From Petrolisthes cinctipes (taxonomy: Eukaryota; Arthropoda; Malacostraca; Decapoda; Porcellanidae), in the NCBI GenBank assembly GCA_033782935.1, contig JAWQEG010001559.1:930001-994000 (forward strand): DNA of 64,000 bases, given 5' to 3'. The notes beneath the pieces were generated by a model. The model was given only the letters and a program-made list of their open reading frames with translations. It was not told where the DNA came from and ran no database searches. Below, one piece after another: positions 9,681 to 23,000 of the stretch (positions are counted from its first letter, which is position 1; the number at the start of each line of letters is the position of its first letter). Made by a program: the position numbers and the translations under genes.

Positions 9681-11536
9681 ATGTTTTGGGCCTGAATTTT
9701 GAAAATACTCTAACACGGAGTAGGCATGTACAAATCGCTTCTGGGACCCCAAAATATCGAATTTTCGGGTGTTTTGAGCCAGAATTTGAGATATAAACGG
9801 GTACAGAAGATACATGCACATATCGACTTTTGGGCACCTAAAAGATCGATTTTCAGTATGTTTTTGGCCTGTATTTTGAAAATACTCTAACACGGAGTAG
9901 GCATGTCCAGATACCTTCTGGGACCTCTAAATATCGAATTTTCGGGTGTTTTGGGACTGAATTTGAGATATCGATTTTTTTGGCACCTAAAATGTCGATT
10001 TTTAGCATGTTTTTAGCCTATATTTTGAAAATATTCTAGCACTGTGTAGGCATGTACAGATTGCTTCTGGGACCCCAAAATTTTGAATTTTCGGGTGTTT
10101 TGAGCCTGAATTTGAGATATAAACGGGTACAGAAGATACATGCACATATTGACTTTGGGCATCTAAAATATCGATTTTCAGCATGTTTTGGGCTTGTATT
10201 TTGAAAATACTCTAACACTGAGTAGGCATGTACAGATTGCTTCTGGGACCCAAAAATATTGAATTTTCGGGTGTTTTGAGCCTGAATTTGAGATATAAAC
10301 GGGTACTGAAGATGCATGCACATATCGACTTTTGTGCACCTAAAAGATCGATTTCAGTATGTTTTGAGCATGTATTTTGAAAATACTCTAACACGGAGTA
10401 GGCATGTACAGATTGCTTCTGGGACCCCAAAATATTGAATTTTCGGGTGTTTTGAGCCTGAATTTGAGATATAAACGGGTACAGAAGATACATGCACATA
10501 TTGACTTTGGGCATCTAAAATATCGATTTTCAGCATGTTTTGGGCCTGTATTTTGAAAATACTCTAACACTGAGTAGGCATGTACAGATTGCTTCTGGGA
10601 CCCAAAAATATTGAATTTTCGGGTGTTTTGAGCCTGAATTTGAGATATAAACGGGTACTGAAGATGCATGCACATATCGACTTTTGTGCACCTAAAAGAT
10701 CGATTTCAGTATGTTTTGAGCATGTATTTTGAAAATACTCTAACACGGAGTAGGCATGTACAGATCGCTTCTAGGACACCTAAATAACGAATTTTCGGAT
10801 GTTTTGGGACTGAATTTGAGATATCGTCTTTTTGGCACCTAAAAGATCGATTTTTAGCATGTTTTTAGCCTATATTTTGAAAATATTCTAGCACTGAGTA
10901 GGCATGTACAGATTGCTTCTGGGACCCCAAAGTATTGAATTTTCGGATGTTTTGAGCCTGAGTTTGAGATATAAACGGGTACAGAAGATACATGCACATA
11001 TTGACTTTGGGCACCAAAAATATCGATTTTCAGCATGTTTTGGGCCTGAACTTTGAAAATACTCTAAAACGGAGTAGGCATGTACAGATCGCTTCTGGGA
11101 CCTCAAAATATCGAATTTTCGTGTGTTTAGGGCCAGAATTTGAGATATAAACGGGTACAGAAGATGCATGCACATATCGACTTTTGGGCACCTAAAAGAT
11201 CGATTTTCAGTATGTTTTTGGCCTGTATTTTGAAAATACTCTAACACGGAGTAGGCATGTACAGATACCTTCTGGGACCTCTAAATATCGAATTTTCGGG
11301 TGTTTTGGGACTGAATTTTAGATATCGATTTTTTGGCACCTAAAATGTCGATTTTTAGCATGTTTTTAGCCTACATTTTGAAAATATTCTAGCACTGTGT
11401 AGGCATGTACAAATTGCTTCTGGGACCCCAAAATATTGAATTTTCGGGTGTTTTTAGCCTGAATTTGAGATATAAACGGGTACAGAAGATGCATGCACAT
11501 ATCGACTTTTGGTCACCTAAAAGATCGATTTTCAGT
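9681..11536 (+). repeat. 1,856-bp tandem duplication, copy 1
   Basis: It starts inside a C1 monomer at ATGTTTTGGGCCTG. Monomers follow at A (9724), B1 (9901, one extra T), C2 (10050), A2 (10226), C2 (10402), A2 (10578), B2 (10754), C1 (10902), A1 (11078), B1 (11255) and a C/A chimera (11403). Rare marks shared with copy 2 include GTCCAGATACC (9907 and 11763), a seven-T run, AAATAACGAA in B2 and CTCAAAATATCG in A1. I found five base differences from copy 2. The right edge falls at the TATGTTTTG shared by different monomer types, which fits an unequal exchange. Confidence 0.9.
10050..10753 (+). repeat. Nested 352-bp duplication (C2-A2 twice, B missing)
   Basis: C2-A2 at 10,050-10,401 is followed immediately by C2-A2 at 10,402-10,753 with no B between. 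Both A2 copies share a one-base loss giving GATCGATTTCAGTATG. The first C2 has CAAAATTTTGAATT where the second has CAAAATATTGAATT. The whole arrangement reappears at 11,906-12,609, so the 352-bp event came before the 1,856-bp duplication. Confidence 0.88.
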
Positions 11537-13392
11537 ATGTTTTGGGCCTGAATTTTGAAAATACTCTAACACGGAGTAGGCATGTACAAATCGCTTCTGG
11601 GACCCCAAAATATCGAATTTTCGGGTGTTTTGAGCCAGAATTTGAGATTTAAACGGGTACAGAAGATACATGCACATATCGACTTTTGGGCACCTAAAAG
11701 ATCGATTTTCAGTATGTTTTTGGCCTGTATTTTGAAAATACTCTAACACGGAGTAGGCATGTCCAGATACCTTCTGGGACCTCTAAATATCGAATTTTCG
11801 GGTGTTTTGGGACTGAATTTGAGATATCGATTTTTTTGGCACCTAAAATGTCGATTTTTAGCATGTTTTTAGCCTATATTTTGAAAATATTCTAGCACTG
11901 TGTAGGCATGTACAGATTGCTTCTGGGACCCCAAAATTTTGAATTTTCGGGTGTTTTGAGCCTGAATTTGAGATATAAACGGGTACAGAAGATACATGCA
12001 CATATTGACTTTGGGCATCTAAAATATCGATTTTCAGCATGTTTTGGGCTTGTATTTTGAAAATACTCTAACACTGAGTAGGCATGTACAGATTGCTTCT
12101 GGGACCCAAAAATATTGAATTTTCGGGTGTTTTGAGCCTGAATTTGAGATATAAACGGGTACTGAAGATGCATGCACATATCGACTTTTGTGCACCTAAA
12201 AGATCGATTTCAGTATGTTTTGAGCATGTATTTTGAAAATACTCTAACACGGAGTAGGCATGTACAGATTGCTTCTGGGACCCCAAAATATTGAATTTTC
12301 GGGTGTTTTGAGCCTGAATTTGAGATATAAACGGGTACAGAAGATACATGCACATATTGACTTTGGGCATCTAAAATATCGATTTTCAGCATGTTTTGGG
12401 CCTGTATTTTGAAAATACTCTAACACTGAGTAGGCATGTACAGATTGCTTCTGGGACCCAAAAATATTGAATTTTCGGGTGTTTTGAGCCTGAATTTGAG
12501 ATATAAACGGGTACTGAAGATGCATGCACATATCGACTTTTGTGCACCTAAAAGATCGATTTCAGTATGTTTTGAGCATGTATTTTGAAAATACTCTAAC
12601 ACGGAGTAGGCATGTACAGATCGCTTCTAGGACCCCTAAATAACGAATTTTCGGATGTTTTGGGACTGAATTTGAGATATCGTCTTTTTGGCACCTAAAA
12701 GATCGATTTTTAGCATGTTTTTAGCCTATATTTTGAAAATATTCTAGCACTGAGTAGGCATGTACAGATTGCTTCTGGGACCCCAAAGTATTGAATTTTC
12801 GGATGTTTTGAGCCTGAGTTTGAGATATAAACGGGTACAGAAGATACATGCACATATTGACTTTGGGCACCAAAAATATCGATTTTCAGCATGTTTTGGG
12901 CCTGAACTTTGAAAATACTCTAACACGGAGTAGGCATGTACAGATCGCTTCTGGGACCTCAAAATATCGAATTTTCGTGTGTTTAGGGCCAGAATTTGAG
13001 ATATAAACGGGTACAGAAGATGCATGCACATATCGACTTTTGGGCACCTAAAAGATCGATTTTCAGTATGTTTTTGGCCTGTATTTTGAAAATACTCTAA
13101 CACGGAGTAGGCATGTACAGATACCTTCTGGGACCTCTAAATATCGAATTTTCGGGTGTTTTCGGACTGAATTTTAGATATCGATTTTTTGGCACCTAAA
13201 ATGTCGATTTTTAGCATGTTTTTAGCCTACATTTTGAAAATATTCTAGCACTGTGTAGGCATGTACAGATTGCTTCTGGGACCCCAAAATATTGAATTTT
13301 CGGGTGTTTTTAGCCTGAATTTGAGATATAAACGGGTACAGAAGATGCATGCACATATCGACTTTTGGTCACCTAAAAGATCGATTTTCAGT
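11537..13392 (+). repeat. 1,856-bp tandem duplication, copy 2
   Basis: Head-to-tail copy of 9,681-11,536. It begins as a C1-like ATGTTTTGGGCCTG joined to an A-type front (CGACTTTTGGTCACC). After 13,392 the match stops, because the sequence continues as GAGCATG instead of GGGCCTG. Differences seen include GGGACACC/GGGACCCC in B2 and AAACGGAG/ACACGGAG in A1. So few changes in about 1.86 kb make this one of the youngest events in the window. Confidence 0.9.
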
Positions 13393-16300
13393 ATGTTTTG
13401 AGCATGTATTTTGAAAATACTCTAACAAGGAGTAAGCATGTACAAATCGCTTCTGGGACCTTTACATATCGAATTTTCGGGTGTTTTAGGACTGAATTTG
13501 AGATATCGATTTTTTGGCACCTAAAAGATCGATTTTTAGCATGTTTTTAGCCTATATTTTGAAAATATTCTAGCACTGAGTAGGCATGTACAGATTGCTT
13601 CTGGGACCCCAAAATATTGAATTTTCGGGTGTTTTGAGCCTGAATTTGTGATATAAACGGGTACAGAAGATACATGCACATATTGACTTTGGGCATCTAA
13701 AATATCGATTTTCAGCATGTTTTGGGCCTGAATTTTGAAAATACTCTAACACTGAGTAGGCATGTACAGATCGCTTCTGAGACCCAAAAATATTGAATTT
13801 TCGGGTGTTTTGAGCCTGAATTTGAGATATAAATGGGTACTGAAGATGCATGCACATATCGACTTTTGTGCACCTAAAAGATCGATTTTCAGTATGTTTT
13901 GAGCATATATTTTGAAAATACTCTAACACGGAGTAGGCATGTACAGATACCTTCTGGGACCTCTACATATCGAATTTTCGGGTGTTTTGGGACTGAATTT
14001 GAGATATCAACTTTTTGGCACCTAAAAGATCGATTTTTAGCATGTTTTTAGCCTATATTTTGAAAATATTCTAGCACTGAGTAGGCATGTACAGATTGCT
14101 TCTGGGACCCCAAAGTATTGAATTTTCGGGTGTTTTGAGCCTGAATTTGAGATATAAACGGGTACAGAAGATACATGCACCTATTGACTTTGGGCACCAA
14201 AAATATCGATTTTCAGCATGTTTTAGGCCTGAATTTTGAAAATACTCTAACACGGAGTAGGCATATACAGATCGCTTTTGGGAACCCAAAATATCGAATT
14301 TTCGGGTGTTTAGGGCCATAATTTGAGATATAAACGGGTACAGAAGATGCATGCACATATCTACTTTTAGGCACCTAAAAGATCGATTTTCAGTATGTTT
14401 TTGGCCTGTATTTTGAAAATACTCTAACACGGAGTAGGCATGTACAGATACCTTCTGGGACCTCTAAATATCGAATTTTCGGTTGTTTTGGGACTGAATT
14501 TGAGATATCAATTTTTTGGCACTTAAAATGTCGATTTTTAGCATGTTTTTAGCCTATATTTTGATAATATTCTAGAACTGTGTAGGCATGTACTGATTGC
14601 TTCTGGGACCCCAAAATATTGAATTTCCGGGTGTTTTGAGCCTGAATTTGAGATATAAACGGGTACAGAAGATACATGCACATATCGACTTTTGGGCACC
14701 TAAAAGATCGATTTTCAGTATGTTTTTGGTCTGTATTTTGAAAATACTCTAACACGGAGTAGGCATGTACAGATACCTTCTGGGACCTCTAAATATCGAA
14801 TTTTCGGGTGTTTTGGGACTGAATTTGAGATATTGATTTTTTTGCAACTAAAATGTCGATTTTTAGCATGTTTTTAGCCTATATTTTGAAAATATTCTAG
14901 CACTGTGTAGGCATGTACAGATTCCTTCTGGGACCCCAAAATATTGAATTTTCGGGTGTTTTGAGCCTGAATTTGAGATATAAACGGGTACTGAAGATGC
15001 ATGCACATATCGACTTTTGTTCACCTAAAAGATCGAATTTCAGTATGTTTTGAGCATGTATTTTGAAAATACTCTAACACGGAGTAGGCATGTACAGATC
15101 GCTTCTGGGACCCCTAAATATCGAATTTTCGGGTGTTTTGGGACTGAATTTGAGATATCGACTTTTTGGCACCTAAAAGATCAATTTTTAGCATGTTTTT
15201 AGCCTATATTTTGAAAATATTCTAGCACTGTGTAGGCATGTACAGATTGCTTCTGGGACCCCAAAATATTGAATTTTCGGGTGTTTTGAGCCTGAATTTG
15301 AGATATAAACGGGTACAGAAGATACATGCACATATTGACTTTGGGCATCTAAAATATCGATTTTCAGCATGTTTTGGGCCTGAATTTTGAAAATACTCTA
15401 ACACGGAGTAGGCATGTACAGATCGTTTCTGGGACCCCAAAATATCGAATTTTCGGGTGTTAAGGGCCAGAATTTGAGATATAAACGGGTACAGAAGATG
15501 CATGCACATATCGACTTTTGGGCACCTAAAAGATAGATTTTCAGTATGTTTTTGGCCTGTATTTTGAAAATACTCTAACACGGAGTAGGCATGTACAGAT
15601 ACCTTCTGGGACCTCTAAATATCGAATTTTCGGGTGTTTTGGGACTGAATTTGAGATATCAATTTTTTGGCACCTAAAATGTCGATTTTTAGCATGTTTT
15701 TAGCCTATATTTTGATAATATTCTAGAACTGTGTAGGCATGTACTGATTGCTTCTGGGACCCCAAAGTATTGAATTTTCGGGTGTTTTGAGCCTGAATTT
15801 GAGGTATAAACGGGTACAGAAGATACATGCACATATTGACTTTGGGCACCAAAAATATCGATTTCCAGCATGTTTTGGGCCTGAATTTTGTAAATACTCT
15901 AACACGAAGTAGGCATGTACAGATACCTTCTGGGACCTCTAAATATCGAATTTTCGGGTGTTTTGGGACTGAATTTGAGATATTGATTTTTTTGCAACTA
16001 AAATGTCGATTTTTAGCATGTTTTTAGCCTATATTTTGAAAATATTCTAGCACTGTGTAGGCATGTACAGATTGCTTCTGGGACCCCAAAATATTGAATT
16101 TTCGGGTGTTTTGAGCCTGAATTTGAGATATAAACGGGTACTGAAGATGCATGCACATATCGACTTTTGTTCACCTAAAAGATCGAACATCAGTATGTTT
16201 TGACCATGTATTTTGAAAATACTCTAACACGGAGTAGGCATGTACAGATCGCTTCTGGGACCCCTAAATATCGAATTTTCGGGTGTTTTGGGACTGAATT

Positions 16301-16885
16301 TGAGATATCGACTTTTTGGCACCTAAAAGATCGATTTTTAGCATGTTTTTAGCCTATATTTTGAAAATATTCTAGCACTGAGTAGTCATGTACAAATTGC
16401 TTCTGGGACCCCAAAATATTGAATTTTCGGGTGTTTTGAGCCTGAATTTGAGATATAAACGGGTACAGAAGATACATGCACATATTGACTTTGGGCACCA
16501 AAAATATTGATTTTCAGCATGTTTTGGGCCTGAATTTTGAAAATACTCTAACACTGAGTAGGCATGTACAGATTGCTTCTGGGACCCCAAAATATTGAAT
16601 TTTCGGGTGTTTTGAGACTGAATTTGAGATATAAACGGGTACTGAAGATGCATGCACATATTGACTTTTGTGCACCTAAAAGATCGATTTTCAGTATGTT
16701 TTGAGCATGTATTTTGAAAATACTCTAACACGGAGTAGGCATGTACAGATCGCTTCTGGGACCCCTAAATATCGAATTTTCGGGTGTTTTGGGACTGAAT
16801 CTGAGATATCGACTTCATGGCACCTAAAAGATCGATTTTTAGCATGTTTTTAGCCTATATTTTGAAAATATTCTAGCACGGTACA
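13393..16885 (+). repeat. Satellite block reusing 4.4-5.6 kb variants
   Basis: Monomer starts: B 13436, C2 13584, A2 13760, B 13937, C1 14085, A1 14261, B 14438, C/A chimera 14586, B1 14763, C/A2 14911, B2 15088, C2 15236, A 15412, B 15589, C1 15737, B1 15913 (A missing), C/A2 16061, B2 16238, C1 16386, A2 16562, B2 16739. The variant TATTGATTTTTTTGC recurs at 14,831 and 15,981, and TTGATAATATTCTAGAACTG recurs near 14,572 and 15,713. These link the block to 4.4-5.6 kb at offsets near 10,330 and 10,831. Confidence 0.8.
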
Positions 16886-19020
16886 GATTGCTTCTGGGAC
16901 CACAAAATATTGAATTTTCGGTTGTTTTGAGCATGAATTCGAGATATAAACAGGTACAGAAGATACATGCACATATTGACTTTGGGCACCAAAAATATCG
17001 ATTTTCAGCATGTTTTGGGCCTGAATTTTGAAAATACTCTAACACGGAGTAGGCATGTACAGATCGCTTCTGGGACCCCAAAATATCGAATTATCGGGTG
17101 TTTAGGGCCAGAATTTGAAATATAAACGGGTACTGAAGATGCATGCACATATCGACTTTTGTGCACCTAAAAGATCGATTTTCAGTATGTTTTGAGCATG
17201 TATTTTGAAAACACTCTAACACGGAGTAGGCATGTACAGATCGCTTCTGGGACCCCTAAATATCGAATTTTCGGGTGTTTTGGGACTGAATTTGAGATAT
17301 CGACTTTTTGGCACCTAAAAGATCGATTTTTAGCATGTTTTTAGCCTATATTTTGAAAATATTCTAGCACTGAGTAGGCATGTACAGATTGCTTCTGGGA
17401 CCCCAAAATATTGAATTTTCGGGAGTTTTGAGCCTGAATTTGAGATATAAACGGGTACAGAAGATACATGCACATATTGAATTTGGGCACCAAAAATATC
17501 GATTTTCAGAATGTTTTGGGCCTGAATTTTGAAAATACTCTAACACTGAGTAGGCATGTACAGATCGCTTCTGGGACACGCAAATATCGAATTTTCGGGT
17601 GTTTAGGGCCAGAATTTGAGATATAAACGGGTACAGAAGATGCATGCACATATCGAATTTTGTGCACCTAAAAGATCGATTTTCAGTATGTTTTTGGCCT
17701 GTATTTTGAAAATACTCTAACACGGAGTAGGCATGTACAGATACCTTCTGGGACCTCTAAATATCGAATTTTCGGGTGTTTTGGGACTGAATTTGAAATA
17801 TCGATTTTTTGGCACCTAAAATGTCGATTTTTAGCATGTTTTTAGCCTATATTTTGAAAATATTCTAGCACTGTGTCGGCATGTACAGATTGCTTCTGGG
17901 ACCCCAAAATATTGAATTTTCGGGTGTTTTGAGCCTGAATTTGAGATATAAACGGGTACAGAAGATACATGCACATATTGACTTTGGGCATCTAAAATAT
18001 CGATTTTCAGCATGTTTTGAGCCTGTATTTTAAAAAATACTCTAACACTGAGTAGGCATGTACAAATTGCTTCTGGGACCCCAAAATATTGAATTTTCGG
18101 GTGTTTTGAGCCTGAATTTGAGATATAAACGGGTACTGAAGATGCATGCACATATCGACTTTTGTGCACCTAAGAGATCGATTTTCAGTATGTTTTGAGC
18201 ATGTATTTTGAAAATACTCTAACACGGAGTAGGCATGTACAGATCGCTTCTGGGACCCCTAAATATCGAATTTTCGGGTGTTTTGGGACTGAATTTGAAA
18301 TATCGACTTTTTGGCACCTAAAAGATCGATTTTTAGCATGTTTTTAGCCTATATTTTGAAAATATTCTAGCACTGTACAGAATGCTTCTGGGACCCCAAA
18401 ATATTGAATTTTCGGGTGTTTTGAGCCAGAATTTGAGATATAAACGGGTACAGAAGATGCATGCACATATAGACTTTTGGGCACCTAAAAGATCGATTTT
18501 CAGTATGTTTTTGGCCTGTATTTTGAAAATACTCTAACACGGAGTAGGCATGTACAGATACCTTCTGGGACCTCTAAATATCGAATTTTCAGGTGTTTTG
18601 GGACTGAATTTGAGATATCGATTTTTTGGCACCTAAAATGTCGATTTTTAGCATGTTTTTAGCCTATATTTTGAAAATATTCTAGCACTGTGTAGGCATG
18701 TACAGATTGCTTCTGGGACCCCAAAATATTGAATTTTCGGGTGTTTTGAGCCTGAATTTGAGATATAAACGGGTACTGAAGATGCATGCACATATCGACT
18801 TTTGGTCACCTAAAAGATCGATTTTCAGTATGTTTTGAGCATGTATTTTGAAAATACTCTAACACGGAGTAGGCATGTACAGATCGCTTCTGGGACCCCT
18901 AAATATCGAATTTTCTGGTGTTTTGGGAGTGAATTTGAGATATCGACTTTTTGGCACTTAAAAGATCGATTTTTAGCATGTTTTTAGCCTATATTTTGAA
19001 AATATTCTAGCACTGTACAG
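16886..19020 (+). repeat. Satellite block with three shortened B2 junctions
   Basis: Shortened junctions (CACTGTACAG or CACGGTACAG) lie near 16,877, 18,371 and 19,011, each after a B2. Between them are B2 (about 17,230), C1 (about 17,378), an A with GACACGCAAATATCG (about 17,554), B1 (17,731), C2 (17,879), an A2 preceded by TTTTAAAAAATACTC (one extra base), B1 (18,548), a C/A2 chimera (18,696) and B2 (about 18,873). The C monomer after 16,877 has AATTCGAGATATAAACAGG, a local divergence. Confidence 0.75.
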
Positions 19021-20090
19021 ATTGCTTCTGGGACCCCAAAATATTGAATTTTCGGGTGTTTTGAGCCTGAATTTGAGATATAAACGGGTACAGAAGATAC
19101 ATGCTCATATTGACTTTGGGCACCAAAAATATCGATTTTCAGCATGTTTTGGGCCTGAATTTTGAAAATACTCTAACACGGAGTAGGCATGTACAGATCG
19201 CTTCTGGGACCCCAAAATATCGAATTTTCGGGTGTTTTGAGCCTGAATTTGAGATATAAACGGGTACAGAAGATGCATGCACATATCGACTTTTGGGCAC
19301 CTAAAAGATCGATTTTCAGTATGTTTTTGGCCTGTATTTTGAAAATACTCTAACACGGAGTAGGCATGTACAGATACCTTCTGGGACCTCTAAATATCGA
19401 ATTTTCGGGTGTTTTGGGACTGAATTTGAGATATCGATTTTTTGGCACCTAAAATGTCGATTTTTAGCATGTTTTTAGCCTATATTTTGAAAATATTCTA
19501 GCACTGTGTAGGCATGTACAGATTGCTTCTGGGACCCCAAAATATTGAATTTTCGGGTGTTTTGAGCCTGAATTTGAAATATAAACGGGTACAGAAGATA
19601 CATGCTCATATTGACTTTGGGCACCAAAAATATCGATTTTCAGCATGTTTTGGGCCTGAATTTTGAAAATACTCTAACACGGAGTAGGCATGTACAGATC
19701 GCTTCTGGGACCCCAAAATATCGAATTTTCGGGTGTTTTGAGCCTGAATTTGAGATATAAACGGGTACAGAAGATGCATGCACATATCGACTTTTGGGCA
19801 CCTAAAAGATCGATTTTCAGTATGTTTTTGGCCTGTATTTTGAAAATACTCTAACACGGAGTAGGCATGTACAGATACCTTCTGGGACCTCTAAATATCG
19901 AATTTTCGGGTGTTTTGGGACTGAATTTGAGATATCGATTTTTTGGCACCTAAAATGTCGATTTTTAGCATGTTTTTAGCCTATATTTTGAAAATATTCT
20001 AGCACTGTGTAGGCATGTACAGATTGCTTCTGGGACCCCAAAATATTGAATTTTCGGGTGTTTTGAGCCTGAATTTGAGATATAAACGGG
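19021..20090 (+). repeat. Recent 501-bp trimer duplication
   Basis: About 19,021-19,590 and 19,522-20,090 match almost base for base at offset 501. Both contain the rare GATACATGCTCATATTG in C1 and an A monomer with GAGCCTGAATTTGAG in place of the A1 form GGGCCAGAA. Elsewhere adjacent trimers differ at many diagnostic sites, so this is a local amplification of one trimer. Confidence 0.85.
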
Positions 20091-23000
20091 TACAGAAGAT
20101 ACATGCACATATTGACTTTGGGCATCTAAAATATCGATTTTCAGCATGTTTTGGGCCTGTATTTTGAAAATACTCTAACACTGAGTAGGCATGTACAGAT
20201 TGCTTCTGGGACCCCAAAATATTGAATTTTCGGGTATTTTGAGCCTGAATTTGAGATATAAACGGGTACTGAAGATGCATGCACATATCGACTTTTGTGC
20301 ACCTAAAAGATCGATTTTCAGTATGTTTTGAGCATGTATTTTGAAAATACTATAACACGGAGTAGGCATGTACAGATCGCTTCTGGGACCCCTAAATATC
20401 GAATTCTCGGGTGTTTTGGGACTGAATTTGAGATATCGACTTTTTGGCACTTAAAAGATCGATTTTTAGCATGTTTTTAGCCTATATTTTGAAAATATTC
20501 TAGCACTGTACAGAATGCTTCTGGGACCCCAAAATATCGAATTTTCGGGTGTTTAGGGCCAGAATTTGAGATATAAACGGGTACAGAAGATGCATGCACA
20601 TATCGACTTTTGGGCACCTAAAAGATCGATTTTCAGTATGTTTTTGGCCTGTATTTTGAAAATACTCTAACACGGAGTAGGCATGTACAGATACCTTCTG
20701 GGACCTCTAAATATCGAATTTTCGGGTGTTTTGGGACTGAATTTGAGATATCGATTTTTTGGCACCTAAAATGTCGATTTTTAGCATGTTTTTAGCCTAT
20801 ATTTTGAAAATATTCTAGCACTGTGTAGGCATGTACAGATTGCTTCTGGGACCCCAAAATATTGAATTTTCGGGTGTTTTGAGCCTGAATTTGAGATATA
20901 AACGGGTACTGAAGATGCATGCACATATCGACTTTTGTGCACCTAAAAGATCGATTTTCAGTATGTTTTGAGCATGTATTTTGAAAATACTCTAACACGG
21001 AGTAGGCATGTACAGATCGCTTCTGGGACCCCTAAATATCGAATTCTCGGGTGTTTTGGGACTGAATTTGAGATATCGACTTTTTGGCACTTAAAAGATC
21101 GATTTTTAGCATGTTTTTAGCCTATATTTTGAAAATATTCTAGCACTGTACAGATTGCTTCTGGGACCCCAAAATATTGAATTTTCGGGTGTTTTGAGCC
21201 AGAATATGAGATATAAACGGGTACAGAAGATACATGCACATATTGACTTTGGGCACCAAAAATATCGATTTTCAGCATGTTTTGGGCCTGAATTTTGAAA
21301 ATACTCTAACACGGAGTAGGCATGTACAGATCGCTTCTGGGACCCCAAAATATCGAATTTTCGGGTGTTTAGGGCCAGAATTTGAGATATAAACGGGTAC
21401 AGAAGATTCATGCACATATCGACTTTTGGGCACCTAAAAGATCGATTTTCAGTATGTTTTTGGCCTGTATTTTGAAAATATTCTAGCACTGTGTAGGCAT
21501 GTACAGATACCTTCTGGGACTTCTAAATATCGAATTTTCGGGTGTTTTGGGACTGAATTTGAGATATCGATTTTTTGGCACCTAAAATGTCGATGTTTAG
21601 CATGTTTTTAGCCTATATTTTGAAAATATTCTAGCACTGTGTGCAGGCATGTACAGATTGCTTCTGGGACCCCAAAATATTGAATTTTCGGGTGTTTTGA
21701 GCCTGAATTTGAGATATAAACGGGTACAGAAGATACATGCACATATTGACTTTGGGCATCTAAAATATCGATTTTCAGCATGTTTTGGGCCTGTATTTTG
21801 AAAAATACTCTAACACTGAGTAGGCATGTACAGATCGCTTCTGGGACCCCAAAATATTGAATTTTCGGGTGTTTTGAGCCTGAATTTGAGATATAAACGG
21901 GTACTGAAGATGCATGCACATATCGACTTTTGTGCACCTAAAAGATCGATTTTCAGTATGTTTTGAGCATGTATTTTGAAAATACTCTTACACGGAGTAG
22001 GCATGTACAGATCGCTTCTGGGACCCCTAAATATCGAATTCTCGGGTGTTTTGGGACTGAATTTGAGATCTCGATTTTTTGGCACCTAAAAGATCGATTT
22101 TTAGCATGTTTTTAGCCTATATTTTGAAAATATTCTAGCACTGTGTAGGCATGTACAGATTGCTTCTGGGACCCCAAAATATTGAATTTTCGGGTGTTTT
22201 GAGCCTGAATTTGAGATATAAACGGGTACAGAAGATACATGCACATATTGACTTTGGGCATCTAAAATATCGATTTTCAGCATGTTTTGGGCCTGTATTT
22301 TGAAAATACTCTAACACTGAGTAGGCATTTACAGATTGCTTCTGGGACCCCAAAATATTGAATTTTCGGGTGTTTTGAGCCTGAATTTGAGATATAAACG
22401 GGTACTGTAGATGCATGCACATATCGACTTTTGTGCACCTAAAAGATCGATTTTCAGTATGTTTTGAGCATGTATTTTGAAAATACTCTAACACGGAGTA
22501 GGCATGTACAGATCGCTTCTGGGACCCCTAAATATCGAATTTTCGGGTGTTTTGGGACTGAATTTGAGATATCGACTTTTTGGCACTTAAAAGATCGATT
22601 TTTAGCATGTTTTTAGCCTATATTTTGAAAATATTCTAGCACTGTACAGATTGCTTCTGGGACCCCAAAATATTGAATTTTCGGGTGTTTTGAGCCTGAA
22701 TTTGAGATATAAACGGGTACAGAAGATACATGCACATATTGACTTTGTGCACCAAAATTATCGATTTTCAGTATGTTTTTGGCCTGTATTTTGAAAATAC
22801 TCTAACACGGAGTAGGCATGTACCTTCTGGGACCTCTAAATATCGAACTTTTGGGTGTTTTGGGACTGAATTTGAGATATCGACTTTTTGGCACCTAAAA
22901 GATCGATTTTCAGCATGTTTTGGGCTTGAATTTTGAAAATACTCTAACACGGAGTAGGCATGTACAGATCGCTTCTGGGACCCCAAAATATTGAATTTTC

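Noticed and set aside
9681..13392. Pair of long terminal repeats of a retroelement
   Set aside because: The copies abut with no internal region, primer-binding site or polypurine tract, and each consists of ordinary satellite monomers.
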